Source: Bryobacterales bacterium KBS 96 (GTDB lineage Bacteria; Acidobacteriota; Terriglobia; Bryobacterales; Bryobacteraceae). Taken from it: a stretch of 64,000 bases of DNA. Below the pieces are notes generated by a model. That model did no database searches, was not told the origin of the DNA, and saw only the letters and a program-made list of their open reading frames with translations. The position numbers and the translations under genes are program-made. The stretch spans positions 1,466,629 through 1,530,628 of the forward strand of contig KB906767.1 in the NCBI GenBank assembly GCA_000381625.1, given 5' to 3'. Each line of letters begins with the position of its first letter. Within the stretch, counting starts at the first letter, position 1. This document shows positions 34,116 to 42,547 of this stretch, in pieces.

Positions 34116-37100
34116 CTAGACTTTCGCCGGCCAGATATAGACGCTGGCTTTAACTGCCGCGTAGTTGCGATCAAGTTCCAAGCCTAAGAGCAGAATGGCG
34201 GCGATGCGGCGGGCGACCTCGGTCACGTAGCGGGCTTCATCGACGCTTAACGAGCGGCCCAGGAGTTTGTGTTCGCGATAGCTCAGCCATTTTTTGACGA
34301 CCTGGTAGCCGCCGAGCGTGTATTCCCAAACACGAGCGGGGACGTTTCGCCAGTAGGCGTTGCCGTTTAGATAGACGTCGAAGGTGCGTTCGCCCAGGAT
34401 GGTCAAGACGGATTCCAGGGTAAGTCCGAGCGCCTCCGCGCCTTTCCCGATGGCGGCGATTTCGGCAGGGAGATAGTCGCGTTCCACGGCTCTTCCTCGC
34501 GCGGGCATGGTGACGCCGCCCTTTCCGGGGTGGCCCCATCCGGCGCTGATTTGGAGGTCGCCGTTATCGGGGTCCAGCGTGCCGGATTCAACGGCCATTG
34601 CTCCAATGATTTGCAACTCCGGGCGGAGCGGCGATTGAGTGACGCCTCGAACGGGAGAATCGGGATCGAGCAGGTCCGCGAGAGTTTTGCCGAGCGCCGA
34701 TGATTGGGTAAGCAATTCACGATTCGCCGGGAGCGGGATGCGCGGCCAGTCCTGCCGCAACGCGCCGGCGTTGGCCGTGCGGTATTCGGGAGTGTGCAGG
34801 ACAGCTACGGCGTGGAGGAAGAGAGACTCCGGCGGGAGCGGGCCAAGGTATGTTGTGGCGTTATCAGATATGTTCGGTACGACCTCGCCGGCGTGGAGGG
34901 GTGAGGGGTGTTTGAGAAAAAGCGGAAACAGATTCGCGCCTCGCTCGATTACATGCAGCGACCCAAGGTGTGTTACCACCAGCGGCGGATCAAAATTGTG
35001 CCGGTGATGCTGGCAGGCGGCGATCCAAGGATTTTTCGCTGAGATATGTGGAATGTAATCAGAGCGTGGGCGATCAAGTAACTTCGTTTGGTCTGTCCAG
35101 AAGAGCCATCGAAAGTCATAAGGTCTGTAGCAGTATCGAACGAGTCGTCCCGAGTTCTGTCCTGCTTGCTGTAGTTTTAGACGAGTTTCGCGAGCATTAA
35201 AAATAGCTGTGCTTTCTGTGGCTTGGGGACAGACCGACGCCAGCTCGTCCTCCGCGACATTTGGATCGAAATAGGCCCGCAGGCGTGCTTCCAAGCGGTC
35301 ACGGTCAATTTGAACAACAACATCGTCGCGGCTCGTCTTTACACCCGGAAACGACGTTGGAAATAAATCAGGCAGCAACGGCCAGGAAAGATAATCGATC
35401 TGAACGTGCATCGGCGCGAATGGCAGGCCGATGGCTGTTTCCGGAATAATTGTTTCGTAAGAAATGGTTCCGCCAGTTTCTGCGGCGTTCGCCAGTTCCG
35501 CACGTTTCGCTCGTCCCCACAAATCGCGGTAATGGAGACTCTCGCTGCCTCCGCTGTTCTCGCGCACCAGAAGACTAATGGCCGTGCCTACCTGAATGCC
35601 TTCTTTGTTGAATTCGGTGGAGAAGACGCTTGGGTCCGGGGCGCCTTCCGGCGTCAGCTTGCCCGTTTTGTACTTATCGCCATTCAGGTTATCGATCCAG
35701 ATATGATCGAACGCTTCCAAGTAGCGCTCGCGCATGCCCGTGTGCGATAAGCCGTCGAGCCACGAGTAGTTCGAGATGTAGCAGACAACGCCCTTGCCTG
35801 TCTTTTCGACAATACGCCGTTCGGCCATGCGGAAGAAACGGATATAAAGATCGTTGAGCCCCTGGCCCTGGGGCGCGGCGACGCGTTTGGTCGTTCGGTA
35901 CGCTTCGGAAAGTCCGCGCTCTTCGTCGATATGGGCGATTCCAGCGAAACTGTTGTACGGCGGATTGCCGAGAATCACCAGAATCGGTTTATCGCGCTTC
36001 ACCTCTTCGGCCGCATCGCGCTCCTCCTGCAATTCGCTGAACATCAGGATCTGCTTGGGTTCTTTGGGCGGTTCCCATCCAGTCAGCGCATTGGTGAGAA
36101 ACACTCTCGCGCGTTCGTTGCTCTTTTCCGAAAGAGGCGCGCCCAGGTTCTGGAGCAGCAGGCCAAGCTGGAGGTGCGCCACTACGAACGGCGCCGGAAG
36201 AATCTCAAAGCCGAAGACGCGCTCCATTGCGGCTTTCTTCAAATCCTGTGCGAGCAGCGCGTCGCTGCCCTTTTCACGCAGCGTGGCGGCGATCCGCTGC
36301 AAAACGCCGACGAGGAATGTGCCAGTGCCGCAACAAGGATCGAGCACGTAGACGTTGGGGTCGGCCAATCCGTCGGGACAATCCAGTCGATCGCGCAGGA
36401 CGCGGTCGACACGAGCCACCATGTAGTTGACGATTTCGTCCGGCGTGTACCAGACGCCGAGATCTTTTCGCAGTTCCGGATCGAACGCTTCGAGAAACGG
36501 CTCATAGAAATACTGGACGGCGTGCGCTTCCTGGAACGCGGAGAAGAACGACGCGCGGTCAATGCGGTTGAGAGCGCCGGCGGCCCAGTCGAGCACCTCG
36601 GAGAGATGCAACGAGTCGAGTTGGCCGGGCTCAGCCATCTCGTGAAAGAGTTTGCGGAGGATGGGAAGGCGCAGATAGGAGGCAGCCATGCGCCATTCGA
36701 AGCGCGACTTGCGATCCGTGGGCGAATGCTGCTTGCTCCAAAGCACCCAGGCGGAGAACATACCGTAGAACAACGTCTGCACGAGCGTGGAGCGAAAGAA
36801 ATGGTCGCCGCGCTCACCTTCGAAGCGCATGCCAAGCGCCTCTTCGAGGGCAGCCCGGATAGCGCTGAGGTTCGGCGTCTTCGCGCCCTGCATGCGGAAG
36901 TTCGCTTCGCGGGCGTAGGAGGCCAGAAACCACGCGACGTCTTTCGGAGAATCGAGCGCGGCCGTCTGAAGCAGGGCGCGTTTTAAGAACTCCAGAAACC
37001 CATCGCCGGCGGCTTGCGCGGTTTTGTGCGGATAGGCAGCGGCCTTCCAGAATGCTTTTTCGGAGGGCGCGAGCCGATAGGTTTCGAGCTTGACGGCCAA

Positions 37101-37499
37101 ACCCAGCGCATCGCGTCCGACGAGCACGAAATCGCGGTAGTTGGTGACGAGCACCTGTTTGTACTTGCCCCAATAGCGGCTGACCTGTTCGCTGCCGGCG
37201 ACGACCCAGGCATCGTCGCCGGTGGACTTCGCTTCGATTACGCCGCGAGCCGGGAGAGTTCCATCAAGGAAGCCGATGTCCGGGTTCGATTGAATCTGAT
37301 CGTGCGTAAAAAGGCCGCCATCGGGCAGGCCGGCCCCGCGATTCTTCAGGTTGATGATGCAGTGGACGCGCGGCTTCAGCGACTCGCCGACGGTGTTCAG
37401 CAGATTCGACAGGGCGGGGTAGTATGACGTCTCGTCAACGGCCTGCCCGGAGGAGCGAATGACACGCACATGGGCCAGATAAGTCTCAAGAGGATGCAT
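34116..37499 (-). CDS. Type IIG-like single-chain restriction-modification enzyme (N6-adenine methylase)
   Basis: 1127 residues. The N-terminal part has a PD-(D/E)xK nuclease signature: PDIGF at 73-77 and GVIEAKS with Glu89-x-Lys91. A helical region follows (residues 200-350), ending YEPFLEAFDPELRKDLGVWY, typical of type I/IIG methylases. Motif I is VLDPCCGTGTFLVG (about 385-398) and motif IV is LGNPPYNSF (NPPY 512-515), so it should methylate adenine. The remaining 600 residues would hold the target-recognition domain. No helicase domain and no separate R, M or S gene is nearby, so cutting, methylation and recognition would be in one chain. It resembles the methylase half of type ISP enzymes. 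Sequence specificity cannot be read. Confidence 0.85.
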   Translation of the reverse strand: MHPLETYLAHVRVIRSSGQAVDETSYYPALSNLLNTVGESLKPRVHCIINLKNRGAGLPDGGLFTHDQIQSNPDIGFLDGTLPARGVIEAKSTGDDAWVVAGSEQVSRYWGKYKQVLVTNYRDFVLVGRDALGLAVKLETYRLAPSEKAFWKAAAYPHKTAQAAGDGFLEFLKRALLQTAALDSPKDVAWFLASYAREANFRMQGAKTPNLSAIRAALEEALGMRFEGERGDHFFRSTLVQTLFYGMFSAWVLWSKQHSPTDRKSRFEWRMAASYLRLPILRKLFHEMAEPGQLDSLHLSEVLDWAAGALNRIDRASFFSAFQEAHAVQYFYEPFLEAFDPELRKDLGVWYTPDEIVNYMVARVDRVLRDRLDCPDGLADPNVYVLDPCCGTGTFLVGVLQRIAATLREKGSDALLAQDLKKAAMERVFGFEILPAPFVVAHLQLGLLLQNLGAPLSEKSNERARVFLTNALTGWEPPKEPKQILMFSELQEERDAAEEVKRDKPILVILGNPPYNSFAGIAHIDEERGLSEAYRTTKRVAAPQGQGLNDLYIRFFRMAERRIVEKTGKGVVCYISNYSWLDGLSHTGMRERYLEAFDHIWIDNLNGDKYKTGKLTPEGAPDPSVFSTEFNKEGIQVGTAISLLVRENSGGSESLHYRDLWGRAKRAELANAAETGGTISYETIIPETAIGLPFAPMHVQIDYLSWPLLPDLFPTSFPGVKTSRDDVVVQIDRDRLEARLRAYFDPNVAEDELASVCPQATESTAIFNARETRLKLQQAGQNSGRLVRYCYRPYDFRWLFWTDQTKLLDRPRSDYIPHISAKNPWIAACQHHRHNFDPPLVVTHLGSLHVIERGANLFPLFLKHPSPLHAGEVVPNISDNATTYLGPLPPESLFLHAVAVLHTPEYRTANAGALRQDWPRIPLPANRELLTQSSALGKTLADLLDPDSPVRGVTQSPLRPELQIIGAMAVESGTLDPDNGDLQISAGWGHPGKGGVTMPARGRAVERDYLPAEIAAIGKGAEALGLTLESVLTILGERTFDVYLNGNAYWRNVPARVWEYTLGGYQVVKKWLSYREHKLLGRSLSVDEARYVTEVARRIAAILLLGLELDRNYAAVKASVYIWPAKV

Positions 37500-37585
37500 C
37501 CAGTGAATCTTGAGTTATATCAAGCTGTAGGAGTATCAGGTCTGAGCAAAGCGGCGGACAGGCGGAAACGTGCCGGAACCTGTAG

Positions 37586-37605
37586 GGTCGAGGTATGCCT
37601 CGACC
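37586..37605. repeat. REP-like element, copy 4
   Basis: GGTCGAGGTATGCCTCGACC forms an 8-bp stem with a TATG loop. With the upstream GGAAACGTGCCGGAACCTGT it repeats the unit at 33505-33540. It lies in the divergent region between the restriction-modification gene and the pseudouridine synthase gene. Confidence 0.7.
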
Positions 37606-37648
37606 GCTCACCGGGGCCTCGACCGCCGCTCCTCTACTCTGATAGCAG

Positions 37649-38422
37649 GTGCCATCAAAATCTCCATCCGCGCCCGCGCTTCGGCCGGGGCAGCGGAAAC
37701 GCCCGCTCAAAACACTGGACCGTATCCTTTCAAAGGCCGGCCTCGGCTCACGCACGGATGCGCGAAGCTGGATCGGAGCCGGTCGTGTCAGCGTGAACGG
37801 AAAGGTGATCCAGTCGCCTGACCACTGGATCGATCTGGAACGCGACAAGGTAACTCTCGATAGCAAGCCACTGTCGCGTCCGGAGCGCCGCTATATTTTG
37901 CTGTATAAGCCGAAAGGCTATCTGACGACCTACCGCGATCCCGAGGGTCGCCCGACCGTATACGATCTGCTTCCCGGCGTGGATCAGTTTGTGGCGCAAG
38001 TCGGCCGACTGGATCTCGATACGTCCGGCCTGCTGCTCTTGACGAACGATACTCAACTTGCCGAAGCGCTGACAAATCCCGAACACAAAGTCCCGAAAAC
38101 CTATCTGGTCAAAGCGGCGAACCTGCTTATAGACGATCAACTTGACCAACTGCGCCACGGCGTCGAGTTGAAAGATGGACCAACGCGCCGGGCCGAGGTG
38201 AATCATATCCGCGATTCCGGCAAATACACGTTCCTCGAAATCACCATCAGCGAGGGCCGGAACAGGCAGGTGCGGCGGATGCTCGAAGCGATCGGCAGCA
38301 AAGCGTTGAAGCTCGTGCGAACGCGGCTGGGCACGCTAACGCTCGAAGGCCTGACAATCGGAAAATGGCGCGACTTGACGCCGGTCGAAATCGCGCAACT
38401 GAAACGAAATGTGCGGAACTAA
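37649..38422 (+). CDS. rRNA pseudouridine synthase of the RsuA/RluB/RluE/RluF group
   Basis: 257 residues. An N-terminal S4 RNA-binding domain (LDRILSKAGLGSRTDARSWI and GRVSVNGKVI) is followed by the catalytic domain. The active-site block is VGRLDLDTSGLLLLTND with the nucleophilic Asp in R-L-D. YLTTYRDPEGRPTVYDLLP and EGRNRQVRRMLEAIGSKAL are the other family motifs. It should convert specific uridines of rRNA to pseudouridine; the exact position cannot be assigned. It stands as a single gene beside REP elements. Confidence 0.93.
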   Translation: MPSKSPSAPALRPGQRKRPLKTLDRILSKAGLGSRTDARSWIGAGRVSVNGKVIQSPDHWIDLERDKVTLDSKPLSRPERRYILLYKPKGYLTTYRDPEGRPTVYDLLPGVDQFVAQVGRLDLDTSGLLLLTNDTQLAEALTNPEHKVPKTYLVKAANLLIDDQLDQLRHGVELKDGPTRRAEVNHIRDSGKYTFLEITISEGRNRQVRRMLEAIGSKALKLVRTRLGTLTLEGLTIGKWRDLTPVEIAQLKRNVRN

Positions 38423-38426
38423 AAGC

Positions 38427-38447
38427 GGGCGCGGCATGCCGCGTCCC
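38427..38447. repeat. REP-like element, copy 5
   Basis: GGGCGCGGCATGCCGCGTCC is nearly identical to the palindrome at 33735-33754, with one mismatch in the stem. It follows the pseudouridine synthase stop directly and may also act as its transcript end. Confidence 0.7.
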
Positions 38448-38478
38448 CAACAACAGACACCGAAATTAGACCGCGGTA

Positions 38479-38952
38479 CTACGACTGCGCGGCTGTGCTC
38501 GCTTTCGCCTGATATGTGCCCGGCACGGCCCGCAAAGAAATCGCGATACGGTTCCAGCCGTTGATCGCGACCACTGCGAGTGTCAGGTTAATCAATTCCG
38601 CTTCGCTGAAATGCGGTCGTACGCGCTCATAAACGTCGTCTGGCACATGATTCTCCGAAATCAGCGTCAGCGACTCGGTCCATTCAAGCGCGGCCCGCTC
38701 CCGGTCGGAGAAAAACGGCGTTTCGCGCCAAGCGGAAAGAGCGTACAAGCGCTGCTCGGTTTCGCCCTGCGCGCGCGCATCTTTCGTATGCATATCAATG
38801 CAATAGGCGCATCCGTTCAATTGCGAAGCGCGTGTCTTAATCAATTCGAGCAGCGAGTGCTCAAGCCCGGATTTTCGTACGTATCCCTCCAGACCTTGCA
38901 TTGCCTGCAATGCGCCAGCGGGGGCTTTGGAATAGTCTATTCTTGGTTCCAT
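38479..38952 (-). CDS. Carboxymuconolactone decarboxylase/AhpD-family protein
   Basis: 157 residues from ATG 38952 (MEPRIDYSKAPAGALQAMQG). The AhpD-type core is ELIKTRASQLNGCAYCIDMH, with the C-x-x-C-x-x-x-H redox motif (CAYCIDMH), followed by TEQRLYALSAWRETPFFSDR and LNLTLAVVAINGWNRIAIS-like segments. Such proteins act as peroxidase-type or small-molecule enzymes, and they are the standard genomic partner and target of ECF41 sigma factors. An exact ECF41 promoter lies immediately upstream, and the sigma gene is divergent. Confidence 0.93.
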   Translation of the reverse strand: MEPRIDYSKAPAGALQAMQGLEGYVRKSGLEHSLLELIKTRASQLNGCAYCIDMHTKDARAQGETEQRLYALSAWRETPFFSDRERAALEWTESLTLISENHVPDDVYERVRPHFSEAELINLTLAVVAINGWNRIAISLRAVPGTYQAKASTAAQS

Positions 38953-38973
38953 ATAATTTGCCTCTACCCACAT

Positions 38974-39000
38974 GACGAAGTGTCTCACTTGGTTGTGACA
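38974..39000 (-). promoter_or_regulatory. ECF41-type promoter for the AhpD-family gene
   Basis: On the minus strand TGTCACA (39000-38994) is followed after exactly 16 bases by CGTC (38977-38974). This matches the consensus reported for ECF41 sigma factors (TGTCACA, N16, CGTC). The -10 element ends 21 bases before ATG 38952, so the leader is very short. The sigma factor gene starts on the opposite strand at 39029. Confidence 0.9.
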
Positions 39001-39028
39001 AATTGCCGGAAACAGCATCATTATTTCT

Positions 39029-39940
39029 GTGGACTCACGCGAACAAACTTCTACCGCGTTGCTCGATATAGATTCAAGGACGGCTCTCTTCGAGCAGCAG
39101 CGCCCGCGCCTGTTGCAAGTGGCATACGGGTTGCTCGGCACTCGCGCGGATGCTGAGGATATCGTCCAGGACGCGTATCTCCGCCTCGGCCGCATCGACC
39201 CGGAGTCACTGCGAAATCCCGAAGGCTGGTTGACCACGGTCGTCACGCACCTGGCCCTGGACCGCTTGCGGTCGGCCCGGCATCAGCGTGAAGTCTATGT
39301 GGGCTCGTGGCTTCCGGAACCGTTTGTCGAGTTCCGCAATCCCGAGCAGGAGCAAATCACCCGGTCGAATATTTCGATTGCGGTCCTTTTTCTGCTCGAG
39401 CAACTCCGGCCGCAGGAGCGCGCCATCTTTCTGCTCCGCGAAGTTTTCGATGTTTCTTATAGCATGATCGCGGAAGTCATCGGCAAATCGGAACAGACCT
39501 GCCGGCAAATCCTCTCGCGAACCCGATCGCGCATCGACGAACTTTCCAAACGCACGACTGCGGACTTCAATACGAAGGCCGAACTGGTTGAACGCTATGC
39601 CGACGCGATCCTTTCGGGCGATGAACAGAAGCTATTGACCTTGATGACGGATGACGCCGTACTCTACTCGGACGGCGGCGGTAAAATCGCGGCGAATATC
39701 AATCCAATTTATGGAGTGGAGCGCATCATTCGTCTCATTCAGGGGCTTGGCGCTAAGAACGCGGGACGTTACTCGCGAATCGCTGTTCTGGTGAATGGCG
39801 AACCGGGCCTTCTGAGTCTTCTGGATGGCAAACCGGATACCGTTCTGGCGTTCGAGTTCGAAGGCAACCGCATCGCTCGTCTGTTCGGCATCCGCAATCC
39901 GGATAAGCTGAAGTACTTGCCGGCTTGTGAGGCGTCATAA
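39029..39940 (+). CDS. ECF41-group RNA polymerase sigma factor with SnoaL-like C-terminal domain
   Basis: 303 residues from GTG 39029. Region 2 is LLGTRADAEDIVQDAYLRL and region 4 ends in VIGKSEQTCRQILSRTRSRI. The linker carries WLPEPF, and the C-terminal SnoaL-like domain carries DGGGK and NPDKL. These three motifs define the ECF41 group, in which the C-terminal extension regulates the sigma factor in place of a separate anti-sigma factor. No anti-sigma gene is present nearby. The divergent AhpD-family gene has the matching promoter. Confidence 0.95.
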   Translation: MDSREQTSTALLDIDSRTALFEQQRPRLLQVAYGLLGTRADAEDIVQDAYLRLGRIDPESLRNPEGWLTTVVTHLALDRLRSARHQREVYVGSWLPEPFVEFRNPEQEQITRSNISIAVLFLLEQLRPQERAIFLLREVFDVSYSMIAEVIGKSEQTCRQILSRTRSRIDELSKRTTADFNTKAELVERYADAILSGDEQKLLTLMTDDAVLYSDGGGKIAANINPIYGVERIIRLIQGLGAKNAGRYSRIAVLVNGEPGLLSLLDGKPDTVLAFEFEGNRIARLFGIRNPDKLKYLPACEAS

Positions 39941-40015
39941 CCAAAGCAACCCGACAATTCACAACGGGGCCGAGGATTGCAGGACGTCCACCAGATATAA
40001 TGGCTCACATTCTCT

Positions 40016-40789
40016 GTGCGCATCATTATCCTCGTCGCTCTTCTTGTGCCTCCCCTCGCTGCCGCACAAACGGCGTCCGATAGCCTCACCAAAGGCCGCG
40101 CGCTCTTCCGCAGCAATTGCGCTTTCTGCCACGGCGCAACGGCTACCGGCGGCCGTGGTCCGAACCTGCTCGGGCAACTAAGCCATGGAGATCGAGACGA
40201 AGACATTCAAGGCGTGATCAGGCACGGCATTCCGGGGACGGGGATGCCCAAATTCCGGTTCGCGCCGGATGAGCTGCGCTCGCTTGTCGATTACATTCAG
40301 TCCTTGCGCAAGGGGAAGCCGGCTCCTCCGCCTCCCGCGGGCGACAAGGCAGCCGGCGCGAAGATTTACGCGACGCATGGCTGCTCCGGCTGTCACGAGA
40401 TCGGAAACGAGGGCAGCGTGTTCGGTCCGAGCCTGACGCGTGTTGGGGCGGCGCGCTCCTACGATTACCTGAAACAGTCGGTGCTCGACCCCTCCGCGGA
40501 CATTCCGGACGATTTCCAGGGCGTCACCGTTGTTACGGCGGGCGGTCATCGCTACACCGGTGTCCGCATCAACGAAGATACGTTCACCCTTCAGTTGCGG
40601 ACGGCTGACCAGCAGTTCCACTCATTCGATAAGACCCGTCTCAAACAACTCGTTGTCGATAAGACCTCGCTCATGCCGCCCTACCGGTTCGGCGATGACG
40701 ATCTTAAGAACCTGCTCGCCTATTTGAGCAGTCTTCGCGGCCCCGTGAACGCGAACACGGATACGCGGCACGCGACGGAGGTCCGTTGA
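40016..40789 (+). CDS. Secreted di-haem cytochrome c
   Basis: 257 residues from GTG 40016, with a signal peptide (MRIIILVALLVPPLAAAQ). Two haem-binding sites are present: CAFCH in the first domain, with Met ligand in GTGMPKF, and CSGCH in the second, with the LMPPYRF Met. It overlaps the PQQ-dehydrogenase start by TTGA (40786-40789), so it is almost certainly its periplasmic electron acceptor. Confidence 0.93.
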   Translation: MRIIILVALLVPPLAAAQTASDSLTKGRALFRSNCAFCHGATATGGRGPNLLGQLSHGDRDEDIQGVIRHGIPGTGMPKFRFAPDELRSLVDYIQSLRKGKPAPPPPAGDKAAGAKIYATHGCSGCHEIGNEGSVFGPSLTRVGAARSYDYLKQSVLDPSADIPDDFQGVTVVTAGGHRYTGVRINEDTFTLQLRTADQQFHSFDKTRLKQLVVDKTSLMPPYRFGDDDLKNLLAYLSSLRGPVNANTDTRHATEVR

Positions 40790-42408
40790 ATCTCAAAGTT
40801 TGGTGTGCCGCGCTGATCTGCGGTGTCTCTGTGAGCGCCATCTGCGCCGCGGATCTTCCCTTCGACAAAATTGTCAATGCCGCCAGTCATCCCCAGGAAT
40901 GGCTGACGTACTGGGGCGATTATCACGCCACGCGCTATCGCGATCTCAACCAGATCGACGATGCGAACGTGGATCGATTGCGCCTTCAGTGGATTTTCCA
41001 GACCGGGGTGCCTGGAGCATTCGAAACCGTTCCGCTGGTGCTCGACGGGATCATGTATTTCACGGCCAACAATAGCAGTGCGTATGCCATTGACGCGCGC
41101 TCCGGCCGCGAGCTATGGCGTTTCCAATACACGATACCTAAAGACGCGCGGCCCTGTTGCGGAACCCTGAACAGGGGACTCGCGATGATTGGCAGCCGCT
41201 TGTTCATGGCTACGCCCGACGCGCATCTGGTCGCGATCGATTCGCGCAACGGCCGTCTCCTCTGGGACTCCGAAATCATTCCGGCTAACGGTATCTATGG
41301 CGCGAGCATGGCTCCTTTGGCTTTCAAAGATAAAGTCGTCGTTGGCGTGGCAGGCGGCGAAAAAGGAAATCGCGGCCTCATCGATGCGTACGATGCCGCA
41401 ACCGGCAAGCGCGCATGGCGATTTTGGACCATTCCGGCGAAGGGCGAACCGGGCAATGAAACCTGGGGCGGCGATTCCTGGAAGCACGGCGGCGCCCCGA
41501 CCTGGATGACCGGCACATACGATCCCGAGCTGAATACGGTTTACTGGGGAGTCGGCAATCCGGGGCCGGATCTCTATGGCGATGTGCGTCCCGGCGACAA
41601 TCTCTACAGCGATTCCGTTGTCGCTCTCGATGGCGATACCGGAAAACTCAAATGGCATTTTCAATTCACGCCGCATGACGTCTACGACTGGGATGCCGCC
41701 GAAACGCCGATGCTTCTGGATCTGCCCTGGAATGGCAAGCCTCGCAAACTGCTGGTGCAGGCGAACCGGAACGCTTTCTTCTACGTGCTCGATCGCGTTA
41801 CGGGCGAATTCCTCATGGCGAAGCCCTTCGCGAGGCAGACTTGGGCCAAAGACATCGACAGCAAAGGCCGTCCCGTGAAGAACCCGGGCGTCGAGCCTTC
41901 CGCCGAAGGGACACGCGTCTGCCCGCAATCGGCTGGCGCCGCGAACTGGATGGCGCCATCGTATAGTCCCGCGACGGGCTTGTTTTACTTCAATGTGCGC
42001 GAAGGCTGTGATGTGTATTACTCCTCTCCGCCTGTTTACGAAGAAGGGAAGGGGTTTTGGGGCAGTATTTTTCGTGGAGAAACCGGAGAGCGCCAATGGG
42101 GGCGCGTCACCGCGCTCGATCCGCTCACGGCGAAAACGAAGTGGACGTACAAGCTCTATCAGGCGCCATGGGCGGGGACGCTTGCTACTTCAGGCAATCT
42201 GTTGTTCGCGGGCGACGAGGACGGATACCTGATGGCGTTCAATGCCAAGACCGGCGAGTTACTCTGGAAGATCAATACAGGAAACCGGCTTGCAACGTCG
42301 CCCATCACGTTCGAGCTCGACGGAAAGCAATATATCGCGATGCCCTCGGGTTCGGTGTTGCTGGCCTTTGCACTTCCCGACGAAGTGGTTGCTGGTAAAA
42401 AGAAATAG
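40786..42408 (+). CDS. PQQ-dependent quinoprotein alcohol dehydrogenase
   Basis: 540 residues from TTG 40786, with a signal peptide (MNLKVWCAALICGVSVSA). It is an eight-bladed beta propeller with tryptophan-docking repeats such as YAIDARSGRELWRF and VALDGDTGKLKWHF. The vicinal Cys124-Cys125 (RPCCGTLNR) forms the disulfide ring facing PQQ. FTPHDVYDWDAAETP contains the likely catalytic Asp. No fused cytochrome domain is present, and the adjacent di-haem cytochrome fills that role. The substrate (alcohol or sugar alcohol) cannot be read. Confidence 0.93.
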   Translation: MNLKVWCAALICGVSVSAICAADLPFDKIVNAASHPQEWLTYWGDYHATRYRDLNQIDDANVDRLRLQWIFQTGVPGAFETVPLVLDGIMYFTANNSSAYAIDARSGRELWRFQYTIPKDARPCCGTLNRGLAMIGSRLFMATPDAHLVAIDSRNGRLLWDSEIIPANGIYGASMAPLAFKDKVVVGVAGGEKGNRGLIDAYDAATGKRAWRFWTIPAKGEPGNETWGGDSWKHGGAPTWMTGTYDPELNTVYWGVGNPGPDLYGDVRPGDNLYSDSVVALDGDTGKLKWHFQFTPHDVYDWDAAETPMLLDLPWNGKPRKLLVQANRNAFFYVLDRVTGEFLMAKPFARQTWAKDIDSKGRPVKNPGVEPSAEGTRVCPQSAGAANWMAPSYSPATGLFYFNVREGCDVYYSSPPVYEEGKGFWGSIFRGETGERQWGRVTALDPLTAKTKWTYKLYQAPWAGTLATSGNLLFAGDEDGYLMAFNAKTGELLWKINTGNRLATSPITFELDGKQYIAMPSGSVLLAFALPDEVVAGKKK

Positions 42409-42409
42409 A

Positions 42410-42433
42410 GGCGCGTTCCGCCGCGCCTTCTTT
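42410..42433 (+). terminator. Probable terminator of the cytochrome c/PQQ-dehydrogenase operon
   Basis: GGCGCG TTCCGC CGCGCC begins two bases after the stop codon and is followed by TTCTTT. The stem has six perfect GC pairs, but the T-tract is weak. Confidence 0.55.
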
Positions 42434-42547
42434 AAAACGTCCGGATCAGCTCGTCAGATACTTCTTCCCCGGTTTTCGCGTCTCCTCTGGAGACCTGTTT
42501 CGGGAGGGGTTCAGCTTAACGACCGGTACGGGTGGTGTTTGTAAACA

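Noticed and set aside
41113-42096. A 327-codon minus-strand frame
   Set aside because: It lies wholly antisense to the PQQ-dehydrogenase gene, which has clear motifs throughout.
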